A stretch of 64,000 bases of DNA, taken from positions 248,001 to 312,000 of the forward strand of contig NZ_BMWE01000008.1 in the NCBI RefSeq assembly GCF_014651075.1. The letters are read 5' to 3'. The stretch is from Streptomyces djakartensis. GTDB lineage: Bacteria > Actinomycetota > Actinomycetes > Streptomycetales > Streptomycetaceae. The notes under the pieces were generated by a model that was given only the letters and a program-made list of their open reading frames with translations, was not told the origin of the DNA and searched no databases. The translations under genes were made by a program, and so were the position numbers. Below are positions 48,931-57,952 of this stretch, piece by piece. How positions within the stretch are numbered: the stretch's first letter is position 1; each line of letters begins with the position of its first letter.

Positions 48931-50595
48931 ATGTCAGGACCACGTCCCGTCCGGGCACCGCGCGGCACGGAACCGAGTGCCCTGGGATGGCAGCAGGAAG
49001 CCGCCCTGCGGATGCTGCAGAACAACCTCGACCCGGAGGTCGCCGAGCACCCCGACCAGCTGGTCGTCTACGGCGGCACCGGCAAGGCGGCGCGCGACTG
49101 GCGCTCCTTCGACGCGATGGTGCGGACGCTCAGGACCCTCAAGCAGGACGAGACCATGCTCGTCCAGTCCGGGCGCCCCGTCGGCGTCATGCAGACCCAC
49201 GAGTGGGCCCCGCGCGTCCTCATCGCCAACTCCAACCTGGTCGGCGACTGGGCGAACTGGGAGGAGTTCCGCCGGCTCGAACAGCTGGGCCTGACCATGT
49301 ACGGGCAGATGACCGCCGGTTCGTGGATCTACATCGGCACCCAGGGCATCCTCCAGGGCACCTACGAGACCTTCGCCGCAGTCGCGGCCAAGCGGTTCGG
49401 CGGCTCCCTCGCCGGGACGATCACCCTCACCGCCGGTCTCGGCGGCATGGGCGGCGCCCAGCCGCTCGCCGTCACCATGAACGACGGCGTGGCGATCTGT
49501 ATCGACTGCGACCCGCGCGCCATCGAGCGGCGCATCGAGCACCGGTACCTGGACGTGCGGGCCGACTCCCTCGACCACGCCCTGCGGCTGGCCGTGGAGG
49601 CGCGTGACGCCCGCCGCCCGCTGTCGATCGGTGTCCTCGGCAACGCCGCCGAGCTGCTGCCGCGGCTGCTCGCCATGGGCGCCCCGGTCGACATCGTCAC
49701 CGACCAGACCTCCGCCCACGACCCGCTGGCCTACCTGCCGCTCGGCACCGCCTTCGAGGACATGGCCGACGCCGCGGCCAAGGATCCGGCCGGTTTCACC
49801 ACCCGGGCCCGGGAGTCCATGGCCCGGCACGTCGAGGCCATGGTCGGCTTCATGGACGCCGGCGCCGAGGTCTTCGACTACGGCAACTCCATCCGCGGCG
49901 AGGCGCAACTCGCCGGATACGAGCGGGCCTTCGCCTTCCCCGGCTTCGTCCCCGCCTACATCCGCCCGCTGTTCTGCGAAGGCAAGGGTCCCTTCCGGTG
50001 GGCGGCCCTCTCCGGCGATCCGGCCGACATCGCCAAGACCGACAAGGCGATCCTCGACCTCTTCCCGCAGAACGAGTCCCTCGCCCGATGGATCAGGATG
50101 GCGGGCGAACGCGTGCACTTCCAGGGACTGCCCGCCCGCATCTGCTGGCTCGGCTACGGCGAGCGGGACAAGGCGGGCGAGCGCTTCAACGACATGGTCG
50201 CGAGCGGCGAGCTCGCCGCGCCCCTGGCCATCGGCCGCGACCACCTCGACTGCGGTTCCGTCGCCTCCCCCTACCGCGAGACCGAGGCCATGCTCGACGG
50301 GTCCGACGCGATCGCCGACTGGCCGCTGCTGAACGCCATGGTGAACGTGGCCTCGGGCGCCTCCTGGGTGTCGATCCACCACGGCGGCGGCGTGGGCATG
50401 GGGCGGTCCATCCACGCCGGGCAGGTGACGGTGGCCGACGGTACGAAGCTCGGCGGGGAGAAGATCCGCCGGGTGCTCACCAACGACCCCGGCATGGGCG
50501 TCATCCGGCACGTGGACGCGGGCTACGACATCGCGGAGTCGGTCGCCGACGAGCGCGGTGTCCGGGTCCCGATGCGTGAAGGTGACGACGCGTGA
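48931..50595 (+). CDS. hutU: Urocanate hydratase
   Basis: A 554-aa enzyme converting urocanate to imidazolonepropionate with tightly bound NAD+. The NAD motif is TAGLGGMGGAQPLAVT near residue 175. The FCEGKGPFRWAALSGDP block is characteristic, and ARICWLGYGERDKAG follows. The length is standard. ATG 48931 lies 8 bases after AGGAGG. First of a tightly packed operon; the stop overlaps the next start by 4 bases. Confidence 0.98.
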   Translation: MSGPRPVRAPRGTEPSALGWQQEAALRMLQNNLDPEVAEHPDQLVVYGGTGKAARDWRSFDAMVRTLRTLKQDETMLVQSGRPVGVMQTHEWAPRVLIANSNLVGDWANWEEFRRLEQLGLTMYGQMTAGSWIYIGTQGILQGTYETFAAVAAKRFGGSLAGTITLTAGLGGMGGAQPLAVTMNDGVAICIDCDPRAIERRIEHRYLDVRADSLDHALRLAVEARDARRPLSIGVLGNAAELLPRLLAMGAPVDIVTDQTSAHDPLAYLPLGTAFEDMADAAAKDPAGFTTRARESMARHVEAMVGFMDAGAEVFDYGNSIRGEAQLAGYERAFAFPGFVPAYIRPLFCEGKGPFRWAALSGDPADIAKTDKAILDLFPQNESLARWIRMAGERVHFQGLPARICWLGYGERDKAGERFNDMVASGELAAPLAIGRDHLDCGSVASPYRETEAMLDGSDAIADWPLLNAMVNVASGASWVSIHHGGGVGMGRSIHAGQVTVADGTKLGGEKIRRVLTNDPGMGVIRHVDAGYDIAESVADERGVRVPMREGDDA

Positions 50596-51809
50596 CCTTC
50601 CACAGCATGTGGGCGGAGCTGCTGCCGATCGGCCGCAGCTCCGCCTCCGGCGGCTACCGCCGCTTCGCCTGGACCGGGGCCGACCGCGACTGCCGGGCCT
50701 GGTTCCAGGAGCAGGCGCAGACCCGCGGACTGGCCTACGAGACCGACCGCAACGGCAACCAGTGGGCCTGGCTCGGCGACCCCGCCGCCGGGGACGCCGT
50801 CGTCACCGGCTCGCACCTGGACTCCGTACCCGACGGGGGCGCCTTCGACGGACCTCTCGGTGTCGTGTCCTCCTTCGCCGCGCTCGACGAACTGCGCGCG
50901 AGGGGCGCGGACTTCACCAAGCCGCTCGCCATCGTCAACTTCGGTGACGAGGAGGGCGCCCGCTTCGGTCTCGCCTGCGTCGGCTCCCGGCTCACTGCCG
51001 GGCAGCTCACCCGCGAGCAGGCGCACCGGCTCACCGACGGCGAGGGCGTGACACTGCCGCGTGCCATGGAGGCCGCCGGACACGACCCCGACACCATCGG
51101 CCCCGACCCCGAGCGCCTCGCCCGCATCGGCGCCTTCGTGGAACTGCACGTCGAGCAGGGCCGGGCCCTGGACCTGTCCGGCGACCGGGTCGGCATCGCC
51201 AGCGCCATCTGGCCGCACGGCCGGTGGCGGTTCGACTTCCGGGGCGAGGCCAACCACGCCGGCACCACCCGCCTCGCCGACCGTCGCGACCCCATGCTGT
51301 CCTACGCCGAGACCGTCCTCGCCGCCCGCCGCGAGGCCGAACTCGCCGGAGCGGTCGCCACCTTCGGCAAGATCGCCGTCGAGCCCAACGGCGTCAACGC
51401 GATCCCCTCCCTGGTGCGCGGCTGGCTCGACTCCCGCGCCGAGGACCAGGACAGACTGGACGCCGTGGTCGCCGGCATCGAGAAGGCCGCCGGGGAGTAC
51501 GCCGCCGCCCACGGCGTCGGCCTCGACGTCGTCCGCGAGTCGTTCACGCCCGTCGTCGAGTTCGACCACGCCCTGCGCGACGAACTGGTCCGCATCCTCG
51601 GCAAGGACACCGGCCTCACCGTCCCCGTCCTCGGCACCGGCGCCGGACACGACGCCGGGATCCTGTCCGGAAGCATCCCGACCGCCATGCTGTTCGTGCG
51701 CAACCCCACCGGCGTCTCCCACTCCCCGGCCGAGTCCGCGACCGAGGACGACTGCGTCGCAGGGGTCGCCGCCCTCGCCGACGTACTGGAAGGACTGGCC
51801 TGCCGGTGA
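50592..51809 (+). CDS. M20 family amidohydrolase, probable N-formylglutamate hydrolase
   Basis: A 405-aa metal hydrolase of the allantoate/carbamoylase (M20/AmaB) family. The Zn ligands are in TGSHLDSVPDGG, FDGPLGVV, NFGDEEGARFG and ELHVEQGR; a final His is in TGAGHDAGIL. The dimerisation lid domain occupies about residues 200-320. In a hut operon with hutF, the expected missing step is hydrolysis of N-formylglutamate to glutamate and formate, which this enzyme could do in place of HutG. GTG 50592 overlaps the hutU stop. Substrate is inferred from position. Confidence 0.88.
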   Translation: MTFHSMWAELLPIGRSSASGGYRRFAWTGADRDCRAWFQEQAQTRGLAYETDRNGNQWAWLGDPAAGDAVVTGSHLDSVPDGGAFDGPLGVVSSFAALDELRARGADFTKPLAIVNFGDEEGARFGLACVGSRLTAGQLTREQAHRLTDGEGVTLPRAMEAAGHDPDTIGPDPERLARIGAFVELHVEQGRALDLSGDRVGIASAIWPHGRWRFDFRGEANHAGTTRLADRRDPMLSYAETVLAARREAELAGAVATFGKIAVEPNGVNAIPSLVRGWLDSRAEDQDRLDAVVAGIEKAAGEYAAAHGVGLDVVRESFTPVVEFDHALRDELVRILGKDTGLTVPVLGTGAGHDAGILSGSIPTAMLFVRNPTGVSHSPAESATEDDCVAGVAALADVLEGLACR

Positions 51810-53143
51810 CACCGAAGACCTACTGGCTGGAACACGCCTGGCTCGGCACCCACGTCGAGCCGGGCGTCACCCTCGACATCCACGACGGCCGCATCACCGC
51901 CGTCCGCCTGGGCACCCCCGCCCCACCTCCCGGCGTCGAGGTCCTGCGCGGGCTCACCCTCCCCGGGCTCGCCAACGCCCACTCCCACGCCTTCCACCGC
52001 GCCCTGCGCGGCGCCGTCCAGGCCGGCTCCGGAACCTTCTGGACCTGGCGCGAGGTCATGTACGCCACGGCCGCCCGGCTCACCCCGGACACCTATCACG
52101 CCCTGGCGCGCGCCGTGTACGCCGAGATGGCCCTGGCCGGCGTCACGGCGGTCGGCGAGTTCCACTACGTCCACCACGCCCCCGGCGGTACTCCCTACGC
52201 CGACCCCAACGCGATGGGCGAGGCCCTCATCGCGGCCGCCGCCGAAGCCGGGATCCGCATCACCCTCCTCGACACCGCCTACCTCTCCTCCGGCTTCGGG
52301 CAGCCGCCCACCACCCACCAGCTCCGCTTCTCCGACGGCACGGCGGACGCCTGGGCCGAACGCTGTTCAGTTCTCAAGGAACGGGATCACGCGCGGATCG
52401 GAGCGGCCGTCCACTCCGTACGGGCCGTGCCCGCCGACCAGCTGGCGACCGTGGCGCGATGGGCCGAGGAGCGGCGGGCCCCGCTCCATGTGCACCTGTC
52501 CGAGCAGACCGCCGAGAACGAGGCCTGCCTGGAGATCCACGGCTGCACCCCCACGCAGCTCCTCGCCCTGCACGGGGTGCTCGGGCCACGCACCACCGGC
52601 GTCCACAACACCCACCTCACCACCGAGGACATCTCCCTCATCGGCGGCAGCGGCACCGGCACCTGCATGTGCCCGACCACCGAGCGGGACCTGGCGGACG
52701 GCATCGGACCGGCCGTCGCCCTCCAGAACGAGGGCTCCCCGCTCTCCCTCGGCTCCGACAGCCACGCCGTGATCGACCTGCTCGAAGAGGCCCGGGCCAT
52801 GGAGCTGAACGAGCGCCTGCGCACCCGTACCCGAGGTCACTGGACGGCGGCGGCCCTGCTGCGGGCGGCCTCGGCCGACGGGCACGCCGCACTCGGCTGG
52901 GCGGACGCCGGCGCGCTGGAGCCCGGCGCGCTCGCCGACTTCACGACGATCGTGCTCGACTCGGTCAGAACGGCCGGCCCGCTTCCGCGGCTCGGGGCAG
53001 AGACGGCCGTATTCGCCGCGTCGGCAGCGGACGTGTCGCACACGGTCGTGGGAGGCCGGCACGTCGTACGGGACGGGGCGCACTCCCTCGTACCGGATGT
53101 GCCCCGGGCCCTCGCGGACGCCGTCGCAGCCCTGCGCGGCTGA
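51806..53143 (+). CDS. hutF: Formimidoylglutamate deiminase
   Basis: A 445-aa amidohydrolase-fold enzyme that deaminates N-formimidoyl-L-glutamate to N-formyl-L-glutamate and ammonia. Zn-binding HxH is in LANAHSHAFHRALRG, with HVHLSEQTAENEAC and the GSDSHAVIDLLEE motif for the catalytic Asp. MCPTTERDLADGIGPA is a HutF signature. GTG 51806 overlaps the upstream stop by 4 bases. Its presence shows that histidine degradation uses the deiminase route rather than direct formiminoglutamase. Confidence 0.95.
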   Translation: MTPKTYWLEHAWLGTHVEPGVTLDIHDGRITAVRLGTPAPPPGVEVLRGLTLPGLANAHSHAFHRALRGAVQAGSGTFWTWREVMYATAARLTPDTYHALARAVYAEMALAGVTAVGEFHYVHHAPGGTPYADPNAMGEALIAAAAEAGIRITLLDTAYLSSGFGQPPTTHQLRFSDGTADAWAERCSVLKERDHARIGAAVHSVRAVPADQLATVARWAEERRAPLHVHLSEQTAENEACLEIHGCTPTQLLALHGVLGPRTTGVHNTHLTTEDISLIGGSGTGTCMCPTTERDLADGIGPAVALQNEGSPLSLGSDSHAVIDLLEEARAMELNERLRTRTRGHWTAAALLRAASADGHAALGWADAGALEPGALADFTTIVLDSVRTAGPLPRLGAETAVFAASAADVSHTVVGGRHVVRDGAHSLVPDVPRALADAVAALRG

Positions 53144-53220
53144 CCCCGGCCGGGCGGTCCGCCCGGCCCGCCTCCGCCCCCGAACCCGCCCCGACCGCCG
53201 ACCAGGCCACCAAGGACGCC

Positions 53221-54435
53221 ATGAGCAACGCGACGACCGTCAGCCCCGCCCACTCCGCGAGCACCGCAAGCACGCTCATCACCAACATCGCGACCCTGGT
53301 CACCAACGACCCCTCCCTGGGTGACACGTCCCCCCTCGGACTGGTCCAGGACGCGGCCGTCGTCATCGAGGGCGACCGCATCGCGTGGACCGGTGACCAA
53401 AGCAAAGCACCCGCCACTGACAACCGGGTCGACGCGGGCGGCCGGGCGGTCCTCCCCGGCTTCGTCGACAGCCACTCCCACCTCGTCTTCGCCGGGGACC
53501 GGACGCAGGAGTTCAACGCCCGCATGTCGGGCCGGCCGTACAGCGCGGGCGGCATCCGCACCACGGTCGCGGCCACCCGGGCGGCGAGCGACGAGGAACT
53601 CGAAGCCAACGTCACCCGTTACCTCGCCGAAGCCCTCCGCCAGGGCACCACCACCTTCGAGACGAAGTCCGGCTACGGCCTCACCGCCCACGACGAGTCC
53701 CGTGCCCTGCGCATCGCCGCCCGCCACACCGACGAGGTCACCTTCCTGGGCGCCCACATCGTGGCCCCCGAGTTCGCCGAGGACCCGGCCGGCTACGTCG
53801 CCCTGGTCACCGGTGGGATGCTCGACGCCTGCGCGCCGCACGCCCGCTGGATCGACGTCTTCTGTGAGAAGGGCGCCTTCGACGGCGACCAGGCCCGCGC
53901 GATCCTCACCGCCGGCAAGGCGCGGGGCCTGCACCCCCGGGTCCACGCCAACCAGCTCTCGTACGGCCCCGGAGTGCGGCTCGCCGTCGAACTCGACGCG
54001 GCCAGCGCCGACCACTGCACCCACCTGACCGACGCGGACGTGGACGCCCTGGCGAACAGCCGCACGGTCGCCACGCTCCTCCCCGGCGCGGAGTTCTCCA
54101 CCCGCGCCGAGTGGCCGGACGCCCGCCGCCTCCTGGACGCGGGCGTCACCGTGGCGCTCTCCACCGACTGCAACCCCGGGTCGTCCTTCACCTCTTCGGT
54201 GCCCTTCTGCATCGCCCTCGCCGTACGGGACATGGGCATGACCCCGGACGAGGCGGTGTGGGCGGCCACCGCGGGCGGGGCGGCCGCGCTCCGGCGCGAC
54301 GACATCGGCCGCCTGACTCCGGGCGCGTACGCCGACCTGACGCTCCTCGACGCCCCGAGCCATGTGCACCTGGCCTACCGGCCCGGCGTTCCGCTCGTCA
54401 GCGGGGTGTGGCGGCGCGGAGAGCGCGTCGTGTGA
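53221..54435 (+). CDS. hutI: Imidazolonepropionase
   Basis: A 404-aa amidohydrolase that opens imidazolonepropionate to formimidoylglutamate. Metal-binding HxH in GFVDSHSHLVFAGDR, KSGYGLT, HANQLSYGPG, the HCTHL segment and the catalytic Asp in STDCNPGSSFTSS. ATG 53221 has AAGGA 6 bases upstream; the long Ala/Thr-rich N-terminus (to residue about 30) suggests the start might also lie at a later codon. It follows hutF by 77 bp. Confidence 0.97.
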   Translation: MSNATTVSPAHSASTASTLITNIATLVTNDPSLGDTSPLGLVQDAAVVIEGDRIAWTGDQSKAPATDNRVDAGGRAVLPGFVDSHSHLVFAGDRTQEFNARMSGRPYSAGGIRTTVAATRAASDEELEANVTRYLAEALRQGTTTFETKSGYGLTAHDESRALRIAARHTDEVTFLGAHIVAPEFAEDPAGYVALVTGGMLDACAPHARWIDVFCEKGAFDGDQARAILTAGKARGLHPRVHANQLSYGPGVRLAVELDAASADHCTHLTDADVDALANSRTVATLLPGAEFSTRAEWPDARRLLDAGVTVALSTDCNPGSSFTSSVPFCIALAVRDMGMTPDEAVWAATAGGAAALRRDDIGRLTPGAYADLTLLDAPSHVHLAYRPGVPLVSGVWRRGERVV

Positions 54436-54500
54436 GCATGGACTCGGCGACAATGCGGTGTCGTGCCGGGACGGCCGGCGCCACCGGAAGGGGGGGACGG

Positions 54501-54821
54501 ATGGTCAGGCACTGGTCGGCACCGCTCCTGGTGAACCTGTTGCTCGGGGTTCCGGGCGTGGTGCCTTACTGGCTGCTGTGGTACCTCGCGGTGAACTGGC
54601 CGCTCGCCGAGCTGGGCTGGACCGTGCGGGAACCGACCGAGAACGACGGCATGGCCCTCTGGCTCGTCATCGTCGTCCCCGTCGTCACGCTGTACGGCCT
54701 GATCTGGTGGCTCGCCAACTCGCCGCTCCGGCGCCGGACCTCACTCGCTCCGCGCACGTACTGGCTGCTGAGCCTGACGGCCCCGCTCGTTCCGTCGGCC
54801 GCGCTGTTCCTCAGTTCCTGA
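54501..54821 (+). CDS. Small membrane protein
   Basis: A 106-aa protein with three hydrophobic segments: residues about 9-32 (LLVNLLLGVPGVVPYWLLWYL), 52-72 and 84-104. ATG 54501 follows GGGGGGACGG; a second ATG at 54438 would add an untypical Arg/Gly-rich region. Family unknown. It sits between hutI and the sigI gene but is directed like hut. Confidence 0.7.
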   Translation: MVRHWSAPLLVNLLLGVPGVVPYWLLWYLAVNWPLAELGWTVREPTENDGMALWLVIVVPVVTLYGLIWWLANSPLRRRTSLAPRTYWLLSLTAPLVPSAALFLSS

Positions 54822-54845
54822 GAGACCTCCACCACACACGCGCCC

Positions 54846-54869
54846 GGGGCGGGCCCTGAGGCCCGCCCC
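54846..54869. terminator. Hairpin between convergent genes
   Basis: GGGGCGGGCC and GGCCCGCCCC form a 10-bp stem with a 4-base loop (CTGA). It lies between the small membrane gene and the sigI stop. Confidence 0.8.
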
Positions 54870-54895
54870 CGAAGGGCTCGATCACCCGGTGAGGA

Positions 54896-55810
54896 TCACT
54901 CCTCGACGGTCAGCCCCTTGCGCAGCCGCACCAGCGTCCGCGACAGCAGACGCGACACGTGCATCTGGGAGATGCCCAGTTCCTCGCCGATCTCCGACTG
55001 GGTCATGCCCGCGACGAAGCGCAGCGAAAGGATCTTCCGGTCGCGCGGCGGGAGTTCCGCGATCAGCGGCTTCAACGACTCGATGTACTCGATGCCTTCG
55101 AGCCCGTGGTCCTCGTAGCCGATGCGGTCCGCGAGCGCGCCCTCGGAGTCGTCCTCCTCCGGCTGGGCGTCCAGCGAGGAGGCGGTGTAGGCGTTCGACG
55201 CGGCCATGCCCTCGACGACCTCGTCGTTGGAGATGCCCAGGCGCTCGGCCAGTTCGGCCACCGTCGGGGCCCGGTCCAGCCTCTGGGCCAGCTCGTCACC
55301 GGCCTTGGCCAGGTCGAGCCGGAGCTCCTGCAGCCGCCGCGGAACGCGCACGGACCACGAGGTGTCACGGAAGAAGCGCTTGATCTCACCGACGATGGTC
55401 GGCATGGCGAACGTGGGGAACTCGACACCCCGGGAGAGTTCGAAGCGGTCGATCGCCTTGATCAGGCCGATGGTGCCGACCTGGATGATGTCCTCCATCG
55501 GCTCACTGCGGGAGCGGAACCGGGAGGCGGCGAACTTGACTAGCGCGAGGTTCAGTTCGACGAGCGTGTTGCGGACGTACGAGTACTCGTGCGTGCCTTC
55601 CTCCAGCGCTTCCAGGCGCTCGAAGAGGGTCTTGGACAGAGCCCGTGCGTCGACCGCGTCGACCTGCTCGTACGGGGGAATGTCCGGAAGTCCGGCGAGA
55701 AGCGCGTCCTGTGTGACGAGCATCTCGTCCTGCTCGATGGGATCCAGATGTTCCGGAAGGGGTGTCGACGTCGCTTTGTGGGTACGCGATCCGTCGAGCC
55801 GGGGTGACAT
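54896..55810 (-). CDS. sigI: SigB/SigF-family sigma factor (SigI-like)
   Basis: A 304-aa sigma-70 family factor of the SigB/F group. Region 2 holds LVKFAASRFRSRSEPMEDIIQVGTIGLIKAIDRFEL and the promoter-melting GVEFPTFAMPTIVGEIKRFFRD. Region 3 (VRVPRRLQELRLDLAKAGDEL) and region 4 (IGEELGISQMHVSRLLSRTLVRLRKGL) follow. The start is ATG 55810, 5 bases after GGAGG. S. coelicolor has a close osmotic-stress sigma, SigI, with an anti-sigma and an anti-anti-sigma gene nearby, and the same arrangement appears here. Confidence 0.93.
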   Translation of the reverse strand: MSPRLDGSRTHKATSTPLPEHLDPIEQDEMLVTQDALLAGLPDIPPYEQVDAVDARALSKTLFERLEALEEGTHEYSYVRNTLVELNLALVKFAASRFRSRSEPMEDIIQVGTIGLIKAIDRFELSRGVEFPTFAMPTIVGEIKRFFRDTSWSVRVPRRLQELRLDLAKAGDELAQRLDRAPTVAELAERLGISNDEVVEGMAASNAYTASSLDAQPEEDDSEGALADRIGYEDHGLEGIEYIESLKPLIAELPPRDRKILSLRFVAGMTQSEIGEELGISQMHVSRLLSRTLVRLRKGLTVEE

Positions 55811-55965
55811 GATGTCCTCCATCGTTCTCGGCATAAGGCTGCCGGGGCCAGTACGTGCACTGCGGTGTGCGGCGCCTCCAAAGCCGGCCGTGTCGGGTAC
55901 GTGTCCTTACTAGGCCTACCCGCTTTCCGGAGCCCACCGCAAGTGCGTTCTGTGTGCATATGTCC

Positions 55966-55989
55966 GTTTGTGTGTGGTTGTTCGGGTGT
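55966..55989 (+). promoter_or_regulatory. Candidate SigB-type promoter for the STAS gene
   Basis: GTTTG, 13 bases and GGGTGT resemble the GNNTN-N14-16-GGGTA(C/T) pattern. The spacing is one base too short and the -10 deviates. Located 72 bases before the STAS gene, so a sigma-dependent loop is possible. Confidence 0.25.
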
Positions 55990-56060
55990 CGGAGCGTGTC
56001 AGGAAGGCGTAGTGTTCGACTGCGTCAGCAACAGCCTCGACGTCGGGAGAGAGAGACGGC

Positions 56061-56438
56061 ATGGACCGCGGGACGGTCGGCAGCGCACAGTCTGGCCGGC
56101 TTCTGGTGGAGGTGCGGGAAGAGGGCTCTAGTGCCGTCGTGACCCCGGCGGGTGAGTTGGATCACCACACCGCCGATCTGTTGCGTGAGCCACTCGAGGA
56201 CTGCCTCGCCAAGGGATTCAAGCGCCTGGTGATCGACTGCGCGCGCCTGGAGTTCTGCGACTCGACGGGGCTCAACGTGCTCCTCGGGGCGCGGCTGAAG
56301 GCCGAGGCCGCCGGTGGAGGTGTGACGCTCGCCGGAATGCAGCCCGTAGTGGCGCGCGTGTTCGAGATCACGGGCGCGGACGCGGTCTTCAGTGTCCATG
56401 ACACGCTTGAGGCGGCACTGGCCGACGAGTCGGGCTGA
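56061..56438 (+). CDS. STAS domain anti-anti-sigma factor
   Basis: A 125-aa SpoIIAA/RsbV-type protein. The phosphorylatable Ser is in the conserved block ARLEFCDSTGLNVLLGA; VVTPAGELDHHTADLL and the final VFEITGADAVFSVHDTLEAAL complete the domain. Unphosphorylated protein would bind the anti-sigma kinase and free the sigma factor. ATG 56061 after GGGAGAGAGA. It is divergent from sigI and precedes a kinase-type anti-sigma gene by 258 bp. Confidence 0.93.
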   Translation: MDRGTVGSAQSGRLLVEVREEGSSAVVTPAGELDHHTADLLREPLEDCLAKGFKRLVIDCARLEFCDSTGLNVLLGARLKAEAAGGGVTLAGMQPVVARVFEITGADAVFSVHDTLEAALADESG

Positions 56439-56696
56439 CCGGCGGTGCGTCGGCGCGCCGAGCCTCGGCCATCCCTGCGTCACCGGTCCCTCTGTGACCC
56501 GTGTCCCACTCCCCTCCCACCCTCCGTGCGGAATGCACGGGTGTTCCGCCGGTCCGCCCGGGCAGGAGACATCCTGAACCTGTCGGCCGCCAGGGTGGCG
56601 GGAGCGCCGCGAAACCGACGTGCCGCGCACTGCGTGACTGACTGTGTACTGACTTTTTTCCATCGTGAACTGGTGAATCGGTGAGGTGAAGCGCTG

Positions 56697-57251
56697 ATGA
56701 GCACCACCCGGCCCTACTCGCCGGGCGACCGCGGGCCGGAGCCCAGCGGCGCTTCGGGGGCGTCCGAGGGTGGCGTACCGGCGGCCGGAGCGTCCGGCGA
56801 GGGAGTGGCGGCGCCGTCCGGAGCCGCGGCACCGCCGGGGGGCCGGCAGGTGCGCCGGCTGAGCTTCGGGGAGGAGAGCGGTGTCGTTCCGCTCGCCCGC
56901 GACTTCACCCGCCAGGCGCTGTACGCGTGGGGCTGGCTGCCGGCCGCCTCCGCGGACCGGCGGGCCGCCGCCGAGGACGTACTGCTCGTCGTCTCCGAGC
57001 TGGTCACCAATGCCTGCCTGCATGCCGAGGGGCCGGACCAGTTGCAGATCACCTGCGACAACAAGGTGATCCGCATCGAGGTCGCCGACCGCGGCACGGG
57101 CCAGCCGGCTCCCCGCACGCCGCACCGCGCGGGCCGGCCGGGCGGGCACGGCATGTTCATCGTCCAGCGGCTGTGCCTGGACTGGGGCGTCGTCCGCACG
57201 CCGGGCATGTCCGGCAAGACGGTGTGGGCGGAACTGGGCACGCCCGCCTGA
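56697..57251 (+). CDS. Anti-sigma factor / serine kinase (RsbW-like HATPase)
   Basis: A 184-aa protein of the RsbW/SpoIIAB type. The Gly/Ala/Ser-rich first 55 residues are unusual. The HATPase fold then has the N box SELVTNACLHAEG, G1 in VADRGTGQPA and G2 GGHGMFIVQRL. It would bind the sigma factor and phosphorylate the STAS protein. A possible start downstream (skipping the low-complexity part) cannot be excluded. ATG 56697 has GAGGTGAAG upstream. Confidence 0.9.
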   Translation: MSTTRPYSPGDRGPEPSGASGASEGGVPAAGASGEGVAAPSGAAAPPGGRQVRRLSFGEESGVVPLARDFTRQALYAWGWLPAASADRRAAAEDVLLVVSELVTNACLHAEGPDQLQITCDNKVIRIEVADRGTGQPAPRTPHRAGRPGGHGMFIVQRLCLDWGVVRTPGMSGKTVWAELGTPA

Positions 57252-57952
57252 CCGGATCCGGCGCCGTGTGATTTTCCTCCCGGCGTCCGTCCGGGTGACG
57301 CACTCCGTGCCCACCGCCACGTCCGGCCCGGCGGATGGACGGTGGTGCACTCGACCGCCGCCCAGGCCCACGCCCCCGGGCCCTCCCGACGATCCCGCCC
57401 GAGCCATGCCCCCCCCGGGGCCTCTCGACGGCCACTGGCCTGGGTCCATGCCTGCGGGCTGTCCTGGCGGTCGCTGCCCTGGCTCACTCCTGTGGGTTCT
57501 CTCGGCGGTCGCTGCCCTGGTTCATGCCTGTGGGTTCTCTCGGCGGTCGCTGCCCTGGCTCGTGCCTGTGGGTTCTCTCGGCAGTCGCTGCCCGGGTCCA
57601 TGCCTGTGGGTTCGCTCGATGGCCGCTGCGCAGGCGCATGCCTTCGGCTCTCTCGGTGGCCGGCCAGAGTCCCTCCGGGCTCTCTCGGTGGCCGGCCTGG
57701 ACTGTGGCGTGCCCGGTCCACTGACTGCCTGTTCGGCCGATCCGCCTCCTCAGGCGTCTCCGGCGGCCTCCTTTCGGCCGTTCGGGTGACGGCCCCCGGA
57801 ACCTGCGCCGCACGTCCCCCGTGCGCCACCCGCCCCGCACCCCCGGATCGCCGCGGATCCGGCCCGCGCCATGTCTTCCTTCCTCGAGGCCCCCGGCGTA
57901 CCTTGACGGCCCGATCTGATGCTCCGTCAGGAACAGGAAGGGGAGCGGCACC
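57252..57952. other. Gene-free interval with minisatellite
   Basis: Seven hundred bases with no credible gene. Long open frames exist on both strands because the repeat unit is GC-rich, but they show only repeated sequence. It contains the 38-bp tandem repeat at 57431-57658. The promoter of the following surface protein must lie near its right end (57900-57952). Confidence 0.6.
57431..57658 (+). repeat. 38-bp tandem repeat
   Basis: Six imperfect copies of a 38-bp unit. Units start at about 57431 (degenerate), 57469, 57507, 57545, 57583 and 57621. Their first half is GGTCGCTGCCCTGG and their second half CCTGTGGGTTCTCTCGGC. Copies 2-4 are nearly identical; outer copies have diverged. Not a multiple of three, so any frame through it repeats only every 114 bases. 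Confidence 0.96.

Noticed and set aside
48934..54453. Long minus-strand frames antisense to the hut genes
   Set aside because: They are the usual shadows in GC-rich DNA; the plus-strand proteins have complete family motifs.
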